A stretch of DNA of 64,000 bases from Chaetoceros tenuissimus (GCA_021927905.1 BLLK01000023.1:930001-994000), one strand, 5' to 3'; shown: positions 1 to 10,119, counted from the stretch's first letter. Notes: a model not told the origin generated them from the sequence alone. Numbers and translations: made by a program.

Positions 1-2
1 GA

Positions 3-1355
3 GTTGATCTCGATCTCAATGATATCCATGACATATTCAACAATATTGATGCGAATGGAGATAAAGGTTTATGCGAGGAAGAGTTCTATAACTTTCTTCT
101 CGAAGTGAACAGTTCAAGAGAGGAAGCTTTATCAGAAGAAGACGCATCCACACTATTCAAAGCTATTGATATTAATGGAGACGACGAAATCAGTTTTGTT
201 GAACTCTTTCAGTTTCTGCTTATGAAGGTCATTCACCGCAAATGAGCAAATTGGCTATGAAATTTGTGGCTTCTATTCGATCGGAAGTCGACGATATTCA
301 AGATATAGAGGCGATAATGAGATTCTTTGACAAAATTGATAAAGACAACAGCAAAGGCTTAGATAAAAAAGAATTTAGCAGTTTTCTCTTGTCACATGAC
401 TTCACTTCAGTCGAGGTCGATGTATTATTCGCTTTGATAGATGAAGCTTTTGTTGAGGATGATAACATCAATTTCGTGGAGCTGTATGAGTTCTTACAGT
501 CTATTCAAGGAGTTGACCATCTACAACATGAAAATAAGGATGTTGAATTGAAAATAGAAGACCTGACATCCGAAGAAAGTGTTGAAACAGAAGAGGAAAG
601 CGAAGAAGTATTTGAAAATGGGGATAAACACAATGATTCAAAACAATTGATGAAAGTCATTGTAGCTGAAAAAGATAGACCGAACGGTTTGTCAAGTGAG
701 AACCAATTACTTCATGATGATGCGAAGTCACATACATCCGTAGAAAGTGTTGAAACAGAAGAAAAAAGCAAAGAAGTATTTGAGGTTGGGTTTGAAATGG
801 AGATTGACTTTGCTCACAAGGGAGGAAATGAAGCTAATAATGAAGATAGCTCAAAGATTTCGGACATAGATGGTCTCTCAAAGATCAATACAACAAAGAA
901 TGGAAGCATAAAGAAGGTATCAGTAGAGTTTGTGACTGAACCCCGTAGATATGAGAGGTCCCACTCTAAAATCACGCGTCACAATTGCATCAAAATCCAC
1001 TCAAACTTTCCGTCTCCATAATACGATTTCTGTTTCATACCATGAGGAAGGGAAGATAAAACAGTCGAAGGTAGAGAAAAGGCTTCGGAAAGGGCATTAT
1101 CTTGGTGGTAAATATCGCCAGATCAATCAAGCGAGACGTGACAGTCTTCGAAACGAGTTTCAGAAACCTAAAGAGAAGATTACAGTGGCCCAAGCAGTCT
1201 CGCTTCATGATCGTTTTGTTGCTCAAAAACAAAAGAATGAGGAAAAGATGTTGCTGTTGAGAAAAGAACGTCAAGAGAGAGAACTCTCGTATTTACCAAG
1301 TAATAGTCAGCGAGAAAAAGAATTTTTGCGCAATTTTGCTATACCAAGTCAATAG
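3..1355 (+). CDS. EF-hand calcium-binding protein, 5' truncated, frame changes inside
   Basis: This calcium-binding protein is cut by the left window edge. Read from base 3 it shows two canonical EF-hand loops (DANGDKGLCEEE and DINGDDEISFVE). After a frame change around 228-250 come a third loop (DKDNSKGLDKKE) and a degenerate fourth one, then a Glu/Ser-rich stretch holding a duplicated block around SVETEE. A further frame change leads into a Lys/Arg-rich tail ending at 1355. The second change is explained by a GT-AG intron at 917..1064 (GTATCA...AACAG), which joins IKK to SKVEKR in frame. I found no GT-AG intron of the right length for the first change, so a one-base indel in the allele or assembly is as likely. 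EF-hand pairs normally act as calcium sensors or buffers; partners are unknown. The long acidic/basic tail is unlike calmodulin. Confidence 0.7.
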
Positions 1356-1695
1356 CAAATCCATAGTAACATAGAAAAACTGAATAAATATATGAATATT
1401 ACGTTCATGGTCGATACTTGTTATGACTAAAAATGTTATTGTACTTTATTGGGACAATAACGATGCATCTAATCTGAAAAATATTAAGTTTCTTCAAAAG
1501 AAAAGGTTTTGTATTGATAATTTCTTATATATAAGGTGCAGAAAAGGGCTGCTAAGAGTTATCGGGACCGTTGTAGGGGTGTCACTCAGATTCTCATCGT
1601 TTTGTATAAATTCGCACATTCATGCACTCCTCAAATTGTCCAATCTACAACAAGAATTCATTTTATTATTTCTTCGATACTCTTTTGTTTCTATT
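1356..1695. other. Intergenic, convergent gene ends
   Basis: AT-rich spacer between the 3' ends of the EF-hand gene and the minus-strand methyltransferase gene. A weak reading frame crosses it but shows no family motif. I see no RNA gene or repeat. Confidence 0.5.
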
Positions 1696-3036
1696 TCACC
1701 CGTCAATATATTTCTTTTTCAGCTGTTCTTCATCTGTAGACATGAGAACATGATCTTTCACTTGAAATTGTGCTCTTTTCACAATTCTCTTCCACGGATA
1801 CTTCGGATCTTGCCAATACCATTGCTTATCCTCACTCAACGTATTCTGAAACTTATTTTCCATAATAGATGCGAGCACAGGCACCTTTTTGACATTGACA
1901 CAAGCAATATTTGCCCAGGTCTTGATATCAAAGTATGACATCCAACATCCAGTGATTTTCCATAGTCGATCGTCTCCAGCCCAATAGCAAGTGAAATGAA
2001 GTTTTCGAAGCATCTCAATGACATCATACAAGTGATACTTTTGCCAAGTTTCACTCCAATGATATCCAAATTCTAGATATTCTACATTACGAAGTACTGT
2101 AGATGAAGTATTGAATAAAATATCAGCTTCATATCCTTGAATGTCGATCCTGAGTACATTTATTCTTCGCTTTGATATTTTATTCAATTCGAATGAGGTT
2201 TGCGCTTTGTTTTTCTGAACGGTATCTGTCCTATTTCCTTTTTGTGCGTATGTTGGATCATACTTTATTTTGAATCCTAGTTCTTTGTATCCTAATGATT
2301 TACTGACAGACCTTTGATAATGAAATGACTTGAAATCAGGTTCAGCACAAATAAACTCTCCTCTTCTTTGTCTCTCCATGGACTCTTCTAAAGTAGCATC
2401 AACTTGATACAAGGACGAACAAGTATTGACTATAGAATGATTGGACTCTTGACTCAAAGCTGCGTCCCATTGCGTTACATTCCATCGATCATCACCAGTC
2501 GCAAGTTTCAAATGATGAATGGCTCGATGAGAGTTACATCCTATAGAAATTCCATAAAATGGTGCAACAGATGAATGAGATGAAAAGAGAATGTTGTAAT
2601 ATTCAGTCAGCCACGTTGCCAATGGACACTTCGTAGCTACTGTGAGTGAACATTGCTGCACCCAATATGTTTTCCGTTCGTGATTATTGACACATAACTC
2701 AGGTACGAGTTGCGATCTTATTTGTAAAAGTTCATTGTAGCTACATTGATGAGAGGACGACGATGAGGATATGTTTGTCGACAGTACAAGAGAGTTGTTG
2801 GTGGCAGAATAAGTATGAAAGAGAACTGGGAAAAATAGAAAAGAAAGAATAGCATGGAGAAGCTTTGGACTATTCTTTTTGCTGAAGTCCTGAACATAAG
2901 ATGCATCTACATTACTTGCACTGCTGCTGTTGGTTCCTTCTTCTCTAGTTGAAGTTGTATCTTTTTGATATGTCTTGACATCTCTCTCCTTATTGCTGCC
3001 GCTATAGCCCTCGGCCTTTCTTCGATTTATTGGCAT
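1696..3036 (-). CDS. Membrane-anchored FkbM-family methyltransferase
   Basis: A 446-residue single-exon protein. The N-terminus is polar and Ser/Thr-rich, followed by one hydrophobic segment at about 57-77, which predicts a type II membrane protein of the secretory pathway. The SAM-binding start is visible as GISIGCNSHRAI (162-173), and the FkbM hallmark LRIDIQGYEADIL lies at 295-307, followed by the usual hydrophobic/aromatic strand LEFGYHW. FkbM enzymes transfer methyl groups from SAM to hydroxyls of small molecules or glycans; the acceptor here is unknown, but a Golgi/ER sugar substrate would fit the anchor. It is divergently paired with the small gene starting at 3369 and convergent with the EF-hand gene. 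Confidence 0.75.
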   Translation of the reverse strand: MPINRRKAEGYSGSNKERDVKTYQKDTTSTREEGTNSSSASNVDASYVQDFSKKNSPKLLHAILSFLFFPVLFHTYSATNNSLVLSTNISSSSSSHQCSYNELLQIRSQLVPELCVNNHERKTYWVQQCSLTVATKCPLATWLTEYYNILFSSHSSVAPFYGISIGCNSHRAIHHLKLATGDDRWNVTQWDAALSQESNHSIVNTCSSLYQVDATLEESMERQRRGEFICAEPDFKSFHYQRSVSKSLGYKELGFKIKYDPTYAQKGNRTDTVQKNKAQTSFELNKISKRRINVLRIDIQGYEADILFNTSSTVLRNVEYLEFGYHWSETWQKYHLYDVIEMLRKLHFTCYWAGDDRLWKITGCWMSYFDIKTWANIACVNVKKVPVLASIMENKFQNTLSEDKQWYWQDPKYPWKRIVKRAQFQVKDHVLMSTDEEQLKKKYIDG

Positions 3037-3368
3037 TTACGTTCGCATAGAATAATCTGTATAAGTGATTGCTTCAAGTTAAAGTGCTCTTTATTCTTTC
3101 ATTTTCAATAGACTCATTTGAAGAAGTAGGGAAAGTTATTCCTAAAAAAATGTTTGGATATAAGCGTTGAGTGTCCATGACGTCATAGACATCATCTGTT
3201 TTCTTATCTTTTTAGCTCATGTCTGTGACATTTTCTCGGAAGCAAGTTTTGTTTCAGCGAGTGGCACATCATCTCTCTTTTCTTTTACTCAACACCTTCT
3301 TCTTCCATTGAAATGCATTTATAAATAAAGCGCAACAATAATAGTTCACATAATATATCTATCACACA
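3037..3368. promoter_or_regulatory. Divergent promoter region with TGACGTCA palindrome
   Basis: Spacer of 332 nt between two divergent start codons, so it must hold both promoters. A perfect CRE-type palindrome TGACGTCA lies at about 3178-3185. TGACGT cores are known binding sites of diatom bZIP and aureochrome factors and of CO2/cAMP-responsive promoters; use at this locus is inference. A TATA-like TTTATAAATAAA precedes the plus-strand gene at about 3309-3320. Confidence 0.45.
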
Positions 3369-3752
3369 ATGCAATCGTTTCAGGCTGAACAAAAGAAATG
3401 TAGAAAACTATTTGGAGACATTAGTAATGACAACCGTGCTTCTGAAAAACGCTTCGGTGATGTTGATGGACAACTTTCTTCATTGAAAATCAAGTCTCGC
3501 TTTGTAAAATCACCTGTTCCACAAAATGGAATTCTTTCTTATGGTGATGGGGATCTTGCCATGGATAGTAGCCTCATTTATCATCATTCTACAGGTAACA
3601 AGATGCCAATACTAAAAAGCATTCCGGAAGCCTGTCCACTTGATTGGAATCCTGTTGAGGAGTCTTTCCCTCATGAAGATGAGGAAATGGAGTTTGAGTT
3701 GCTACCACAATATAAGGAGCTTTTATCCAGGAAACGTATGCGTCTAACCTAG
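3369..3752 (+). CDS. Small protein with destruction-box motif, possible securin-like APC/C substrate
   Basis: A 127-residue protein of no family I can name. Residues 12-20 read RKLFGDISN, which matches the cyclin-B type destruction box RxxLGDIxN except for Phe in place of Leu. The remainder has a basic middle (IKSRFVKSPVP), an acidic stretch in the C-terminal half (roughly 98-108, HEDEEMEFELLPQ), and a basic end (RKRMRLT). This order, an N-terminal D-box and a C-terminal acidic part with a PLDW segment, resembles securins, the anaphase inhibitors of separase, which diverge so fast that they are rarely found by similarity. That identity is inference; the motif itself is what is seen. No signal peptide or membrane segment. 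The start is the first ATG after a TATA-like stretch. Confidence 0.55.
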   Translation: MQSFQAEQKKCRKLFGDISNDNRASEKRFGDVDGQLSSLKIKSRFVKSPVPQNGILSYGDGDLAMDSSLIYHHSTGNKMPILKSIPEACPLDWNPVEESFPHEDEEMEFELLPQYKELLSRKRMRLT

Positions 3753-4268
3753 AAAACCTCTATCTCAATTTTCTCCATTTTCTCCATTTCCTGAGGGCAA
3801 GTGAACCATCGCTCTAGCAAACTGAAACACAAATATTTGTAAAATCAATCACATGGAGAGTTTAATTACGTGTGTAGTATTTTAAAATTACATTACTATA
3901 TGATATAAGACAATATAAAACGTTTTTATTGCCATAGAAATAGAATACCTGAACTTTCTTCCTCCTCCGACCAACACTTGACTTTTTAAGTACAACTCAG
4001 AAGTCAATGGTTGATTCTGAACGGATCGCTCGTACTCGTATAAATATGGAAAGCTCTTTGCTACCAATAGCTTAGATGACAGTTGTCATATTCATTAGAT
4101 GAACATATTTGAAGCAAAGGAAAACAAAAAGTGCTTCAAGCGTTACAACCAACAAGATGCAGAATGAATGCACTTATTTGGACGTTTTATCACTCAAGCA
4201 GCCACTGGTAAAATCTGTTAGTTCTCTCACAGCTTACAATAAATAGAAGTGGTAAATCAACTGCGTAA
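3753..4268. other. Intergenic, convergent gene ends
   Basis: 516 nt of AT-rich sequence between two convergent genes. No reading frame, repeat or RNA gene that I can support. Confidence 0.5.
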
Positions 4269-6251
4269 CTAACAACCCTCCTTTACCCTCCCCCAAGTGC
4301 TTTTGCTACAGTCTGCTCGAGAATCTTTTACATTCGTTTGCCATTCATTAGGTGATTTGTTACAAAAGATGAGTCCTGTTATCTTGAAGGACGATCCTGA
4401 TGCAAGGTTAACATTCAACTTAGCCTTTGTGCTTGATGGTATGGGTGTAGTTAAATGAACTTCAAAAGATTTGATATCTGTAAATGTCTCAACGTGATGA
4501 CCAACAAGAAAACCTTGCCAAAGTATTCGAAGGCCAAATTCGTCCTTCTTATATGCTTTTCCCTCACTCATCTTAATATCGGCGCTGAGAGTAAATTTTG
4601 CCTTACTGTTTAACCATTTTGCTCCATATGATTGAATGTATAGAATGGTAACTGTATTCACATCTTGCTCAAAGGCATCAAATGATAGTGTGAATGACGA
4701 CTTTGGAGTGCTCGTCGACCAACCAGTTTTACCTCCATCTTGCATAACCTTCCACTGACCTCCAACACCTCCATACTTTGTCATAAAGTTTTGCATTTCT
4801 TGTTTATAGTTTTTTGCACCATCATTCAAACGAAACTGAGTCAAAGATAAGGCACATGATTTGCTCTTGGTTGTATTACTTTCACAATTCTCCTCATAGC
4901 TAACTGTTTTTGCATCTTTCATTGTAAGTGTGATGTTATCCATCGATAAGTCATCGGTCAATCGTGGCATCAAGTAGAATAGTTTGTCTTTTGAAACGTG
5001 AGACTTTCTTTCAAAACTGCGTAAACTTGCTCGCCTTTCTTCTTCATCACTACAGTAATTAGTGATCAACTCAAAAGAAGCAAAGCCAAGCGTCCAAGCA
5101 ATAATTTGATGAGGCCAGTGACCATAGTGTAAGTTTTGATCATTATAAAAACGTTCATCTGAAGTGTCTTGATATACCAAGTCTCTTGCAACGTCGGCAT
5201 AGCTTATTACACCTGTATCATACCACTTGGCTAGCTTTAGTATAGTCTCTTTCCAATGCATACTTGTTGTAACCTTGTGTGGCCAAAAGGGAGAAAGCCC
5301 AAAGTAGTCATCGAGATGTAATACTAAAGGAGGCGCCTTGCCGCATTGTTTGGACTGGAGTGCGATTCGAATGAAATCTTCATTATCCTCCTTTATTGTT
5401 TCCTTCATCTTTTGTGAGTCTGTTGGAAGTATTCAATTAGTCATCGCATTGGTTTGATGATCTTCTCAAGTCACACTTTTCATAAGCTTACCATTTGTGC
5501 TGTATGAATTTATAATAACATCTGGACCATTAGTTTCCAAATTCTTATCATCATACAGACTATTTCCAAGGATGATTGATCCAGTACTTTTGGTTGTCGT
5601 TGCACCCATACCCAAGTTATAGACTTTGATCACTTCCTTACCAGCGAATTGATTTATTAGTTCTTGAAATCTATTTGGCCATGCACAAATTTTATCCTCC
5701 GTATCATCTTTTATACAATTTCTTCCAGAAGTTGTTGAACCACCTACGACTACAATTCTCAACGGTGAACATGTTTCTGTTGACTTTTCTTTATCACGAT
5801 GTACTAAACATTTCTCGATTTTGTGAATTATCTGCTTCATTATCTCATGTGTAGAATCCCTAGTAGGTGGAATATGCAGCATTCCTTTCCGAAAAAATTT
5901 TGGGTGCAAAATATCAAACAATAGTTTTTTCATCGTTTTCGCTTCAGAGTGCTCTTTGTCCAGCGTAGGAAACGACTTCTGCAACTTTGTAATGTGCGAT
6001 GCTTTTTGGATCTTGTGCAAATTCATAACCCAAATAGATGAAGCAGAGGGGAAATTGAGAGATGAAAGCGAAGCACAAATTTCATTTGATGAGAAATAGG
6101 ATTTCTTCTTTTTTGAAATGCTGATCGTCGTATCTTTATTCATCATTAAAGTTCTTGAGATTTCCATGATGAAGAAAAGGAGACAAATCAATGTTACGCC
6201 AATAGAAACATATTGCCGGGAAATGAGTCCCCGAAAGCTGCTATTTCTCAT
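4269..6251 (-). CDS. Membrane-anchored SGNH-type hydrolase, two exons
   Basis: Exons 6251..5492 and 5419..4269 are joined across a 72-nt intron (donor GTAAGC, acceptor CAACAG) and give 636 residues. An N-terminal hydrophobic segment (about 14-30) predicts a type II anchor. SGNH blocks are visible: GGSTTSG at 170-176 with the likely nucleophile Ser, NLGMGATTT at about 212 (block II Gly) and VIINSYSTND at about 246 (block III Asn position). The second exon holds a His-rich NLHYGHWPHQ, a candidate for the catalytic His region. A C-terminal beta-rich domain (about 440-630) ends in several cysteines. SGNH enzymes cleave esters or deacylate glycans; the substrate is unknown. A related protein sits at 61667-64000. 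Confidence 0.65.
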
Positions 6252-6837
6252 TATGCCATTTGCTTAAAATATTTGTACACTGATGAAAAATCTTGCTTGA
6301 AGCATAGTTATAAATACTGAATCACTTGGACTGAATCTTTCAATTTACAGTAATGAAACAAGATATCAAAAAGCTGATAAAAGCTGTTGTTATTGGGCAG
6401 AATACGTACGTATTGCATTCCTCATTCAACCAACAAATAACGTCTATATTTTTCTTCACAAACCTAACCCTCCTTCTTCGATCATGAGAAGACCTGAAGG
6501 AAAGTTGACATAAATGCCCATCAGATGAATTGGAACCCTTTATTTTGATTGTGTTGATGACTAGATTTTTAAAAATAATTGGTAGTATTTTGATAAAACA
6601 AATTATAATGAAGACTATGATAACACCACGAATAGTTCAATAGGTTTTTGTTCCTGATTGAATCGTGTAAGCTTTTCGAAAGTCCATTTCTGACTACAGT
6701 AGTTTAAATAAAGTACGTACAGGGGGACAACAAAACGATAAAATAACTACTCTTGAGAACCATACATAACCTTCATCTCACCGATAACATACATTTAGGT
6801 TTGACTACTAGCTAGTCTACTTCAAATTTTTACGAAA
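6252..6837. other. Intergenic and 5' flank of first MYND gene
   Basis: 586 nt between divergent genes. It carries the conserved hairpin block at 6627-6695 (separate entry), a GTACGTACAGGGGG tract after it, and the 5' leader of the MYND gene. The leader shares TTTACGAAAATGAAA-type sequence at the start codon with its paralogue. Confidence 0.5.
6627..6695 (+). promoter_or_regulatory. Conserved 69-nt non-coding block with hairpins, copy 1
   Basis: Starts at CACGAATAG and ends at TTTCTGACT, 143 nt before the start codon. It matches 9858-9926 with only two mismatches. CACGA (6627-6631) pairs with TCGTG (6663-6667) and TTCAAT (6636-6641) with ATTGAA (6657-6662), leaving a four-base bulge and a 15-nt loop; CTTT-TCG-AAAG follows as a small second hairpin. 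It may be a 5' UTR structure, a promoter element or a small RNA. Confidence 0.55.
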
Positions 6838-9201
6838 ATGAAAATCTGCATTGTATGCAAAGTGTGGTATTCTCAGTCTCACTATAGTATGAGGCAATGG
6901 TTCATACAGGACTCGGAGAGAATATGCAATCTATGTATAAAGAAACAACAAGAACATGAGCAAGAAACTGCTGAACAAGAAGGGCAGGAGGAGGATGGTT
7001 CTCCTCCTGGCATCAGTTGCATTCCTCGTCTACACAAGGAGATTTCGCAGGTAGACACATTAGCGACTAGACTATCTAATATAGATATGACAAACGATAC
7101 TACAGAGCCGCATAGGGCTATAGATCAAATTCTGGGTGAACTATCTGAACCGACGGTCCCAGTAATATGTGAGCTTTTAAATGCCCTTGTGTACGAAAGA
7201 TCTACTTCTCCTATCTATCTAAATGCTCTCAAGCAATTGACCAATAAAAATTGCACTGAGATCCCAATGACTTATGAAACAGAATATATGATTTCAGCAA
7301 ATAACTACTTTCTCATGGGACATTCGCCATTCTCTCTTAGAAAGCACTCGTTCAGCGACTCCAACATTGGAGCTGGTCTACTTCTCGACTTCAAAAATTG
7401 TGAAGATAACGATTTGCACCCTATTGTTTATGTAGGAGAATGTCACTTTTCATTAGAGGATTTGTGGTACTTTGCTCATATTAGAAATACAAAACCAAGT
7501 CCTAAGAAGAATAGACATATTTTACCAGAGCATGTTCGTAATATCGACTCACCAAGGCCTCATCATCACTCAGTATTATTATGTCCATTTTGTGCGACAC
7601 TGTTAGATCCTACAAATCATGAGGAAACATACATTATGCTTGCAAGAATGATGTATGAATTCGTGGGTGACATGGATGTCGGATATACAGCTTTTCATCA
7701 GCTTTGTTGCAAAAGCTGTTTTGCAAAGAACCTGATAGAAAACGGTGAAGACTGGGGTGAATTTCCAGGCTGTGAAAGATATGGATTAAAACAAAATCTT
7801 CTCAACGCTAACATGCTAGGTTTCACTTCAGGCACACCTGCAGACCACTGTATGTCTGCTGAGAATATGCATTCATTAACGGTTGAGAGTGGATTGTCAA
7901 AAATGTGGTGCATGTATTTGATGGAGAATATTTCTGCAAATTATTCACAAGAGAGCACAAAGTATAAGGTCAAATTGAGTAAATCCTTGTCAAAGGCATC
8001 CGGTTGGAAGTATATGAAAGTTACTATGACAAACTTAGGAAAACGCACTTGCTTTACATGTGGAGTCAATATCGTCAACACATCTGCATGTTCGAAATGC
8101 AAAAATGCACATTATTGTAGCAAATTTTGCCAGCGTCTTCACTGGAAAGAACACAAAAAGATTTGTAATCCAGAGACAAAAGTTGAGCCTCTTCCTTGTG
8201 ATAGTATTCTTCTGAATACAAACGAAAGATACTCGATAGAAGAAAGGCAGAATCCTGAGAACTTTTGTAAGAGCTGCAAGAAATTCACAGGTGATTCGCA
8301 TGGTTATGAGGCTTATTGCTTGGGTTGTGCAAAATTTTTGTTCTGTGGTCCTTGTAACGGTAGTATGCCGAAGAACAATGGTGGGGAGATACACGGTGGT
8401 ACCTCAGCGATGCACTACAAAGGCTGCTGTCCAGACTGCGTCAAGCACCTAGACCCCGATGCACGTGTCATGTATGCAGCTCTTGAAAATCTTATCGAGA
8501 AGAATCCTACTGGAATTCATGTCAAACATATGCGGCTTTGTATGGCTCAGTTTATGCTGGACGAACAAGATGATCTCAATGGCAAGCCTAACGAGGATGG
8601 TATAGTTTACGCCAAGAAAGAGATAAAGTGGCTGGCAAACAACCTTGACTATGCGCCAGCTCAGTTGCTTTTTGCATCTCTTCATGATCCAATTTGTCAA
8701 ATGACAGATGTTGGCGTTTACAAAGGTCCATTGAATATACAAAAACTTTCAAAGTGTAATTTTTATGAGGCAAACATTGCAGTGGCAAAGAAATACTATG
8801 AACGTGCATGTGAACAGAAACTGTCATGTGCACTTGTAGTTGTTGGGCTTTATTATAAAGATGGTAATAATCAATGCATGTTTGAGAAAGATGAAGCAAA
8901 AGGGATTTCGATGCTAGAAGAAGCTGCAGCAATGGGGCATACAGGAGCAATGTACGAGGTGGGTGTAAAATATTACTTCGAAAATATTAATAGAAAGAAA
9001 GGCATTAAGCTTCTTCGTGAAGCTGCTTTCAACGGGCACTATAGCGCAATGTTTTACATTGGGATGGAAGGAGTTGAAGACAAGACTCTCAGAAGTTTCG
9101 GAAAATGGTGTGTCTTAATGCTACTTCAGAAAAAGATATTTAAAATGGAAGGAAATCAGCAGAATTTGAAAGATGCTGCATCTTTTTATGGAATCCTCTG
9201 A
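6838..9201 (+). CDS. MYND zinc-finger and Sel1-repeat protein, tandem copy 1
   Basis: A 787-residue single-exon protein. The N-terminus has a CxxC-x22-CxxC pair (C4, C7, C30, C33), similar in spacing to treble-clef or Stc1-like zinc modules. A classic MYND finger lies at about 404-441 (CFTCGV...CSKCKNAHYCSKFCQRLHW...HKKIC), followed by a further Cys-rich cluster at about 478-540 (CKSCKKF, CLGC, CGPC, CCPDC). The C-terminal part (about 610-770) carries Sel1-like alpha repeats such as YYERACEQ and LLREAAFNGHYSAMFYIG. MYND fingers bind proline-rich partners and Sel1 arrays are protein-interaction scaffolds, so an adaptor role is likely; no SET or other enzyme domain is seen. Its paralogue follows at 10120 on the same strand, so this is a tandem duplication that includes part of the upstream region. 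Confidence 0.85.
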   Translation: MKICIVCKVWYSQSHYSMRQWFIQDSERICNLCIKKQQEHEQETAEQEGQEEDGSPPGISCIPRLHKEISQVDTLATRLSNIDMTNDTTEPHRAIDQILGELSEPTVPVICELLNALVYERSTSPIYLNALKQLTNKNCTEIPMTYETEYMISANNYFLMGHSPFSLRKHSFSDSNIGAGLLLDFKNCEDNDLHPIVYVGECHFSLEDLWYFAHIRNTKPSPKKNRHILPEHVRNIDSPRPHHHSVLLCPFCATLLDPTNHEETYIMLARMMYEFVGDMDVGYTAFHQLCCKSCFAKNLIENGEDWGEFPGCERYGLKQNLLNANMLGFTSGTPADHCMSAENMHSLTVESGLSKMWCMYLMENISANYSQESTKYKVKLSKSLSKASGWKYMKVTMTNLGKRTCFTCGVNIVNTSACSKCKNAHYCSKFCQRLHWKEHKKICNPETKVEPLPCDSILLNTNERYSIEERQNPENFCKSCKKFTGDSHGYEAYCLGCAKFLFCGPCNGSMPKNNGGEIHGGTSAMHYKGCCPDCVKHLDPDARVMYAALENLIEKNPTGIHVKHMRLCMAQFMLDEQDDLNGKPNEDGIVYAKKEIKWLANNLDYAPAQLLFASLHDPICQMTDVGVYKGPLNIQKLSKCNFYEANIAVAKKYYERACEQKLSCALVVVGLYYKDGNNQCMFEKDEAKGISMLEEAAAMGHTGAMYEVGVKYYFENINRKKGIKLLREAAFNGHYSAMFYIGMEGVEDKTLRSFGKWCVLMLLQKKIFKMEGNQQNLKDAASFYGIL

Positions 9202-9775
9202 AGTATGGAACTATATTCAGAGTGTGTGTAGAAAATATCTCTGAGGAGTAGTATCCGAAGATAAAATAAAGTGAAAGGGGCAACAATATTATAGTAGCAC
9301 ACTTGCTTCTAGCAGAACTCTAATGACTGTGCTTTGTTAAGAAAGCGCGAAGAAAGAAATCAAGTGGATAGTATGCCAGAATAAATTGTCATTAAACAAG
9401 TCAAGCTGAATCGGATTGATGGTGAACATTTCTTACTTATTATTGTAGGTACGTACGTAGTATTTGCAATAGAGAGGAGTTCCTGGTAGTAACAAGGTAG
9501 ATGGGTAGTAAGTAAGTGATGAACGATGAACAGTGCAAGTATGTACGAGCGATTGATTAAGAGGCCAAAGGCAGGAGGAGCGAGGAGGACTCTTGTAGTT
9601 AGCTAGTAACCCAGACTAAGTAAAGTAAAATATTTAGAACCAATGACGTTTCGAATAGAGATGGAATGGCTATTGGATAAGTACGTAGGCAGAGAAAAAT
9701 TGCATGTCAACCGTTAGTAGAGTGTATGAAAAAATAGAACGAAAGTATGGTTGTCAACCGTTGGTAGTGTGAAAA

Positions 9776-9803
9776 CACGGACGGAACGGACGGAACGGAC
9801 GGA
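9776..9803. repeat. Microsatellite, CGGAACGGA unit
   Basis: About three copies of the 9-nt unit CGGAACGGA in tandem in non-coding DNA, GC-rich against an AT-rich background. Confidence 0.8.
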
Positions 9804-9857
9804 AAAATAAACGCGGTAAGGGATCGGATATCAATCCGATAAAAATTACTCTAATAG

Positions 9858-9926
9858 CACGAATAGTTCAATAGGTTTTTGTTCCTGCTTGGATCGTGTA
9901 AGCTTTTCGAAAGTCCATTTCTGACT
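9858..9926 (+). promoter_or_regulatory. Conserved 69-nt non-coding block with hairpins, copy 2
   Basis: Second copy of the block at 6627-6695, 194 nt before the start codon at 10120. Of the two substitutions, one turns an A-U pair of the predicted stem into G-U and the other opens only the loop-closing pair, so most of the stem remains. Confidence 0.55.
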
Positions 9927-10119
9927 TGATTGAATTCAAGTAGGTACGTACATACAGGGGCGATGATAGCCACACAATGAGAGGTAATGATAACCACACG
10001 ATGATATCCAAAAAAAGGAAGTACTACTCGGAGTATCATATATATTTTGTAACTTTATCTCACAAATCTTCAGGTTTAACTAGTTAGATACTGTAGTAGA
10101 TATTTAAGTATTTGCGAAA

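Larger units (their letters stand above)
9202..10119. other. Intergenic between tandem MYND genes, repeat-rich
   Basis: 918 nt holding the terminator of copy 1 and the promoter of copy 2. Contents: two 16-nt near-identical repeats TGTCAACCGTTRGTAG (9705-9720 and 9752-9767), a CGGAACGGA microsatellite (9776-9803), a perfect 7-bp inverted repeat ATCGGAT/ATCCGAT (9823-9840), and the conserved block 9858-9926. Several GTACGTAC tracts are scattered through it. No gene seen. Confidence 0.6.

Noticed and set aside
6657-6695. C/D-box snoRNA in the conserved 69-nt block
   Set aside because: A CTGA occurs near the end but no convincing C box precedes it in both copies.
7698-8950. Minus-strand frames inside the MYND genes
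   Set aside because: Antisense shadows of conserved coding sequence.
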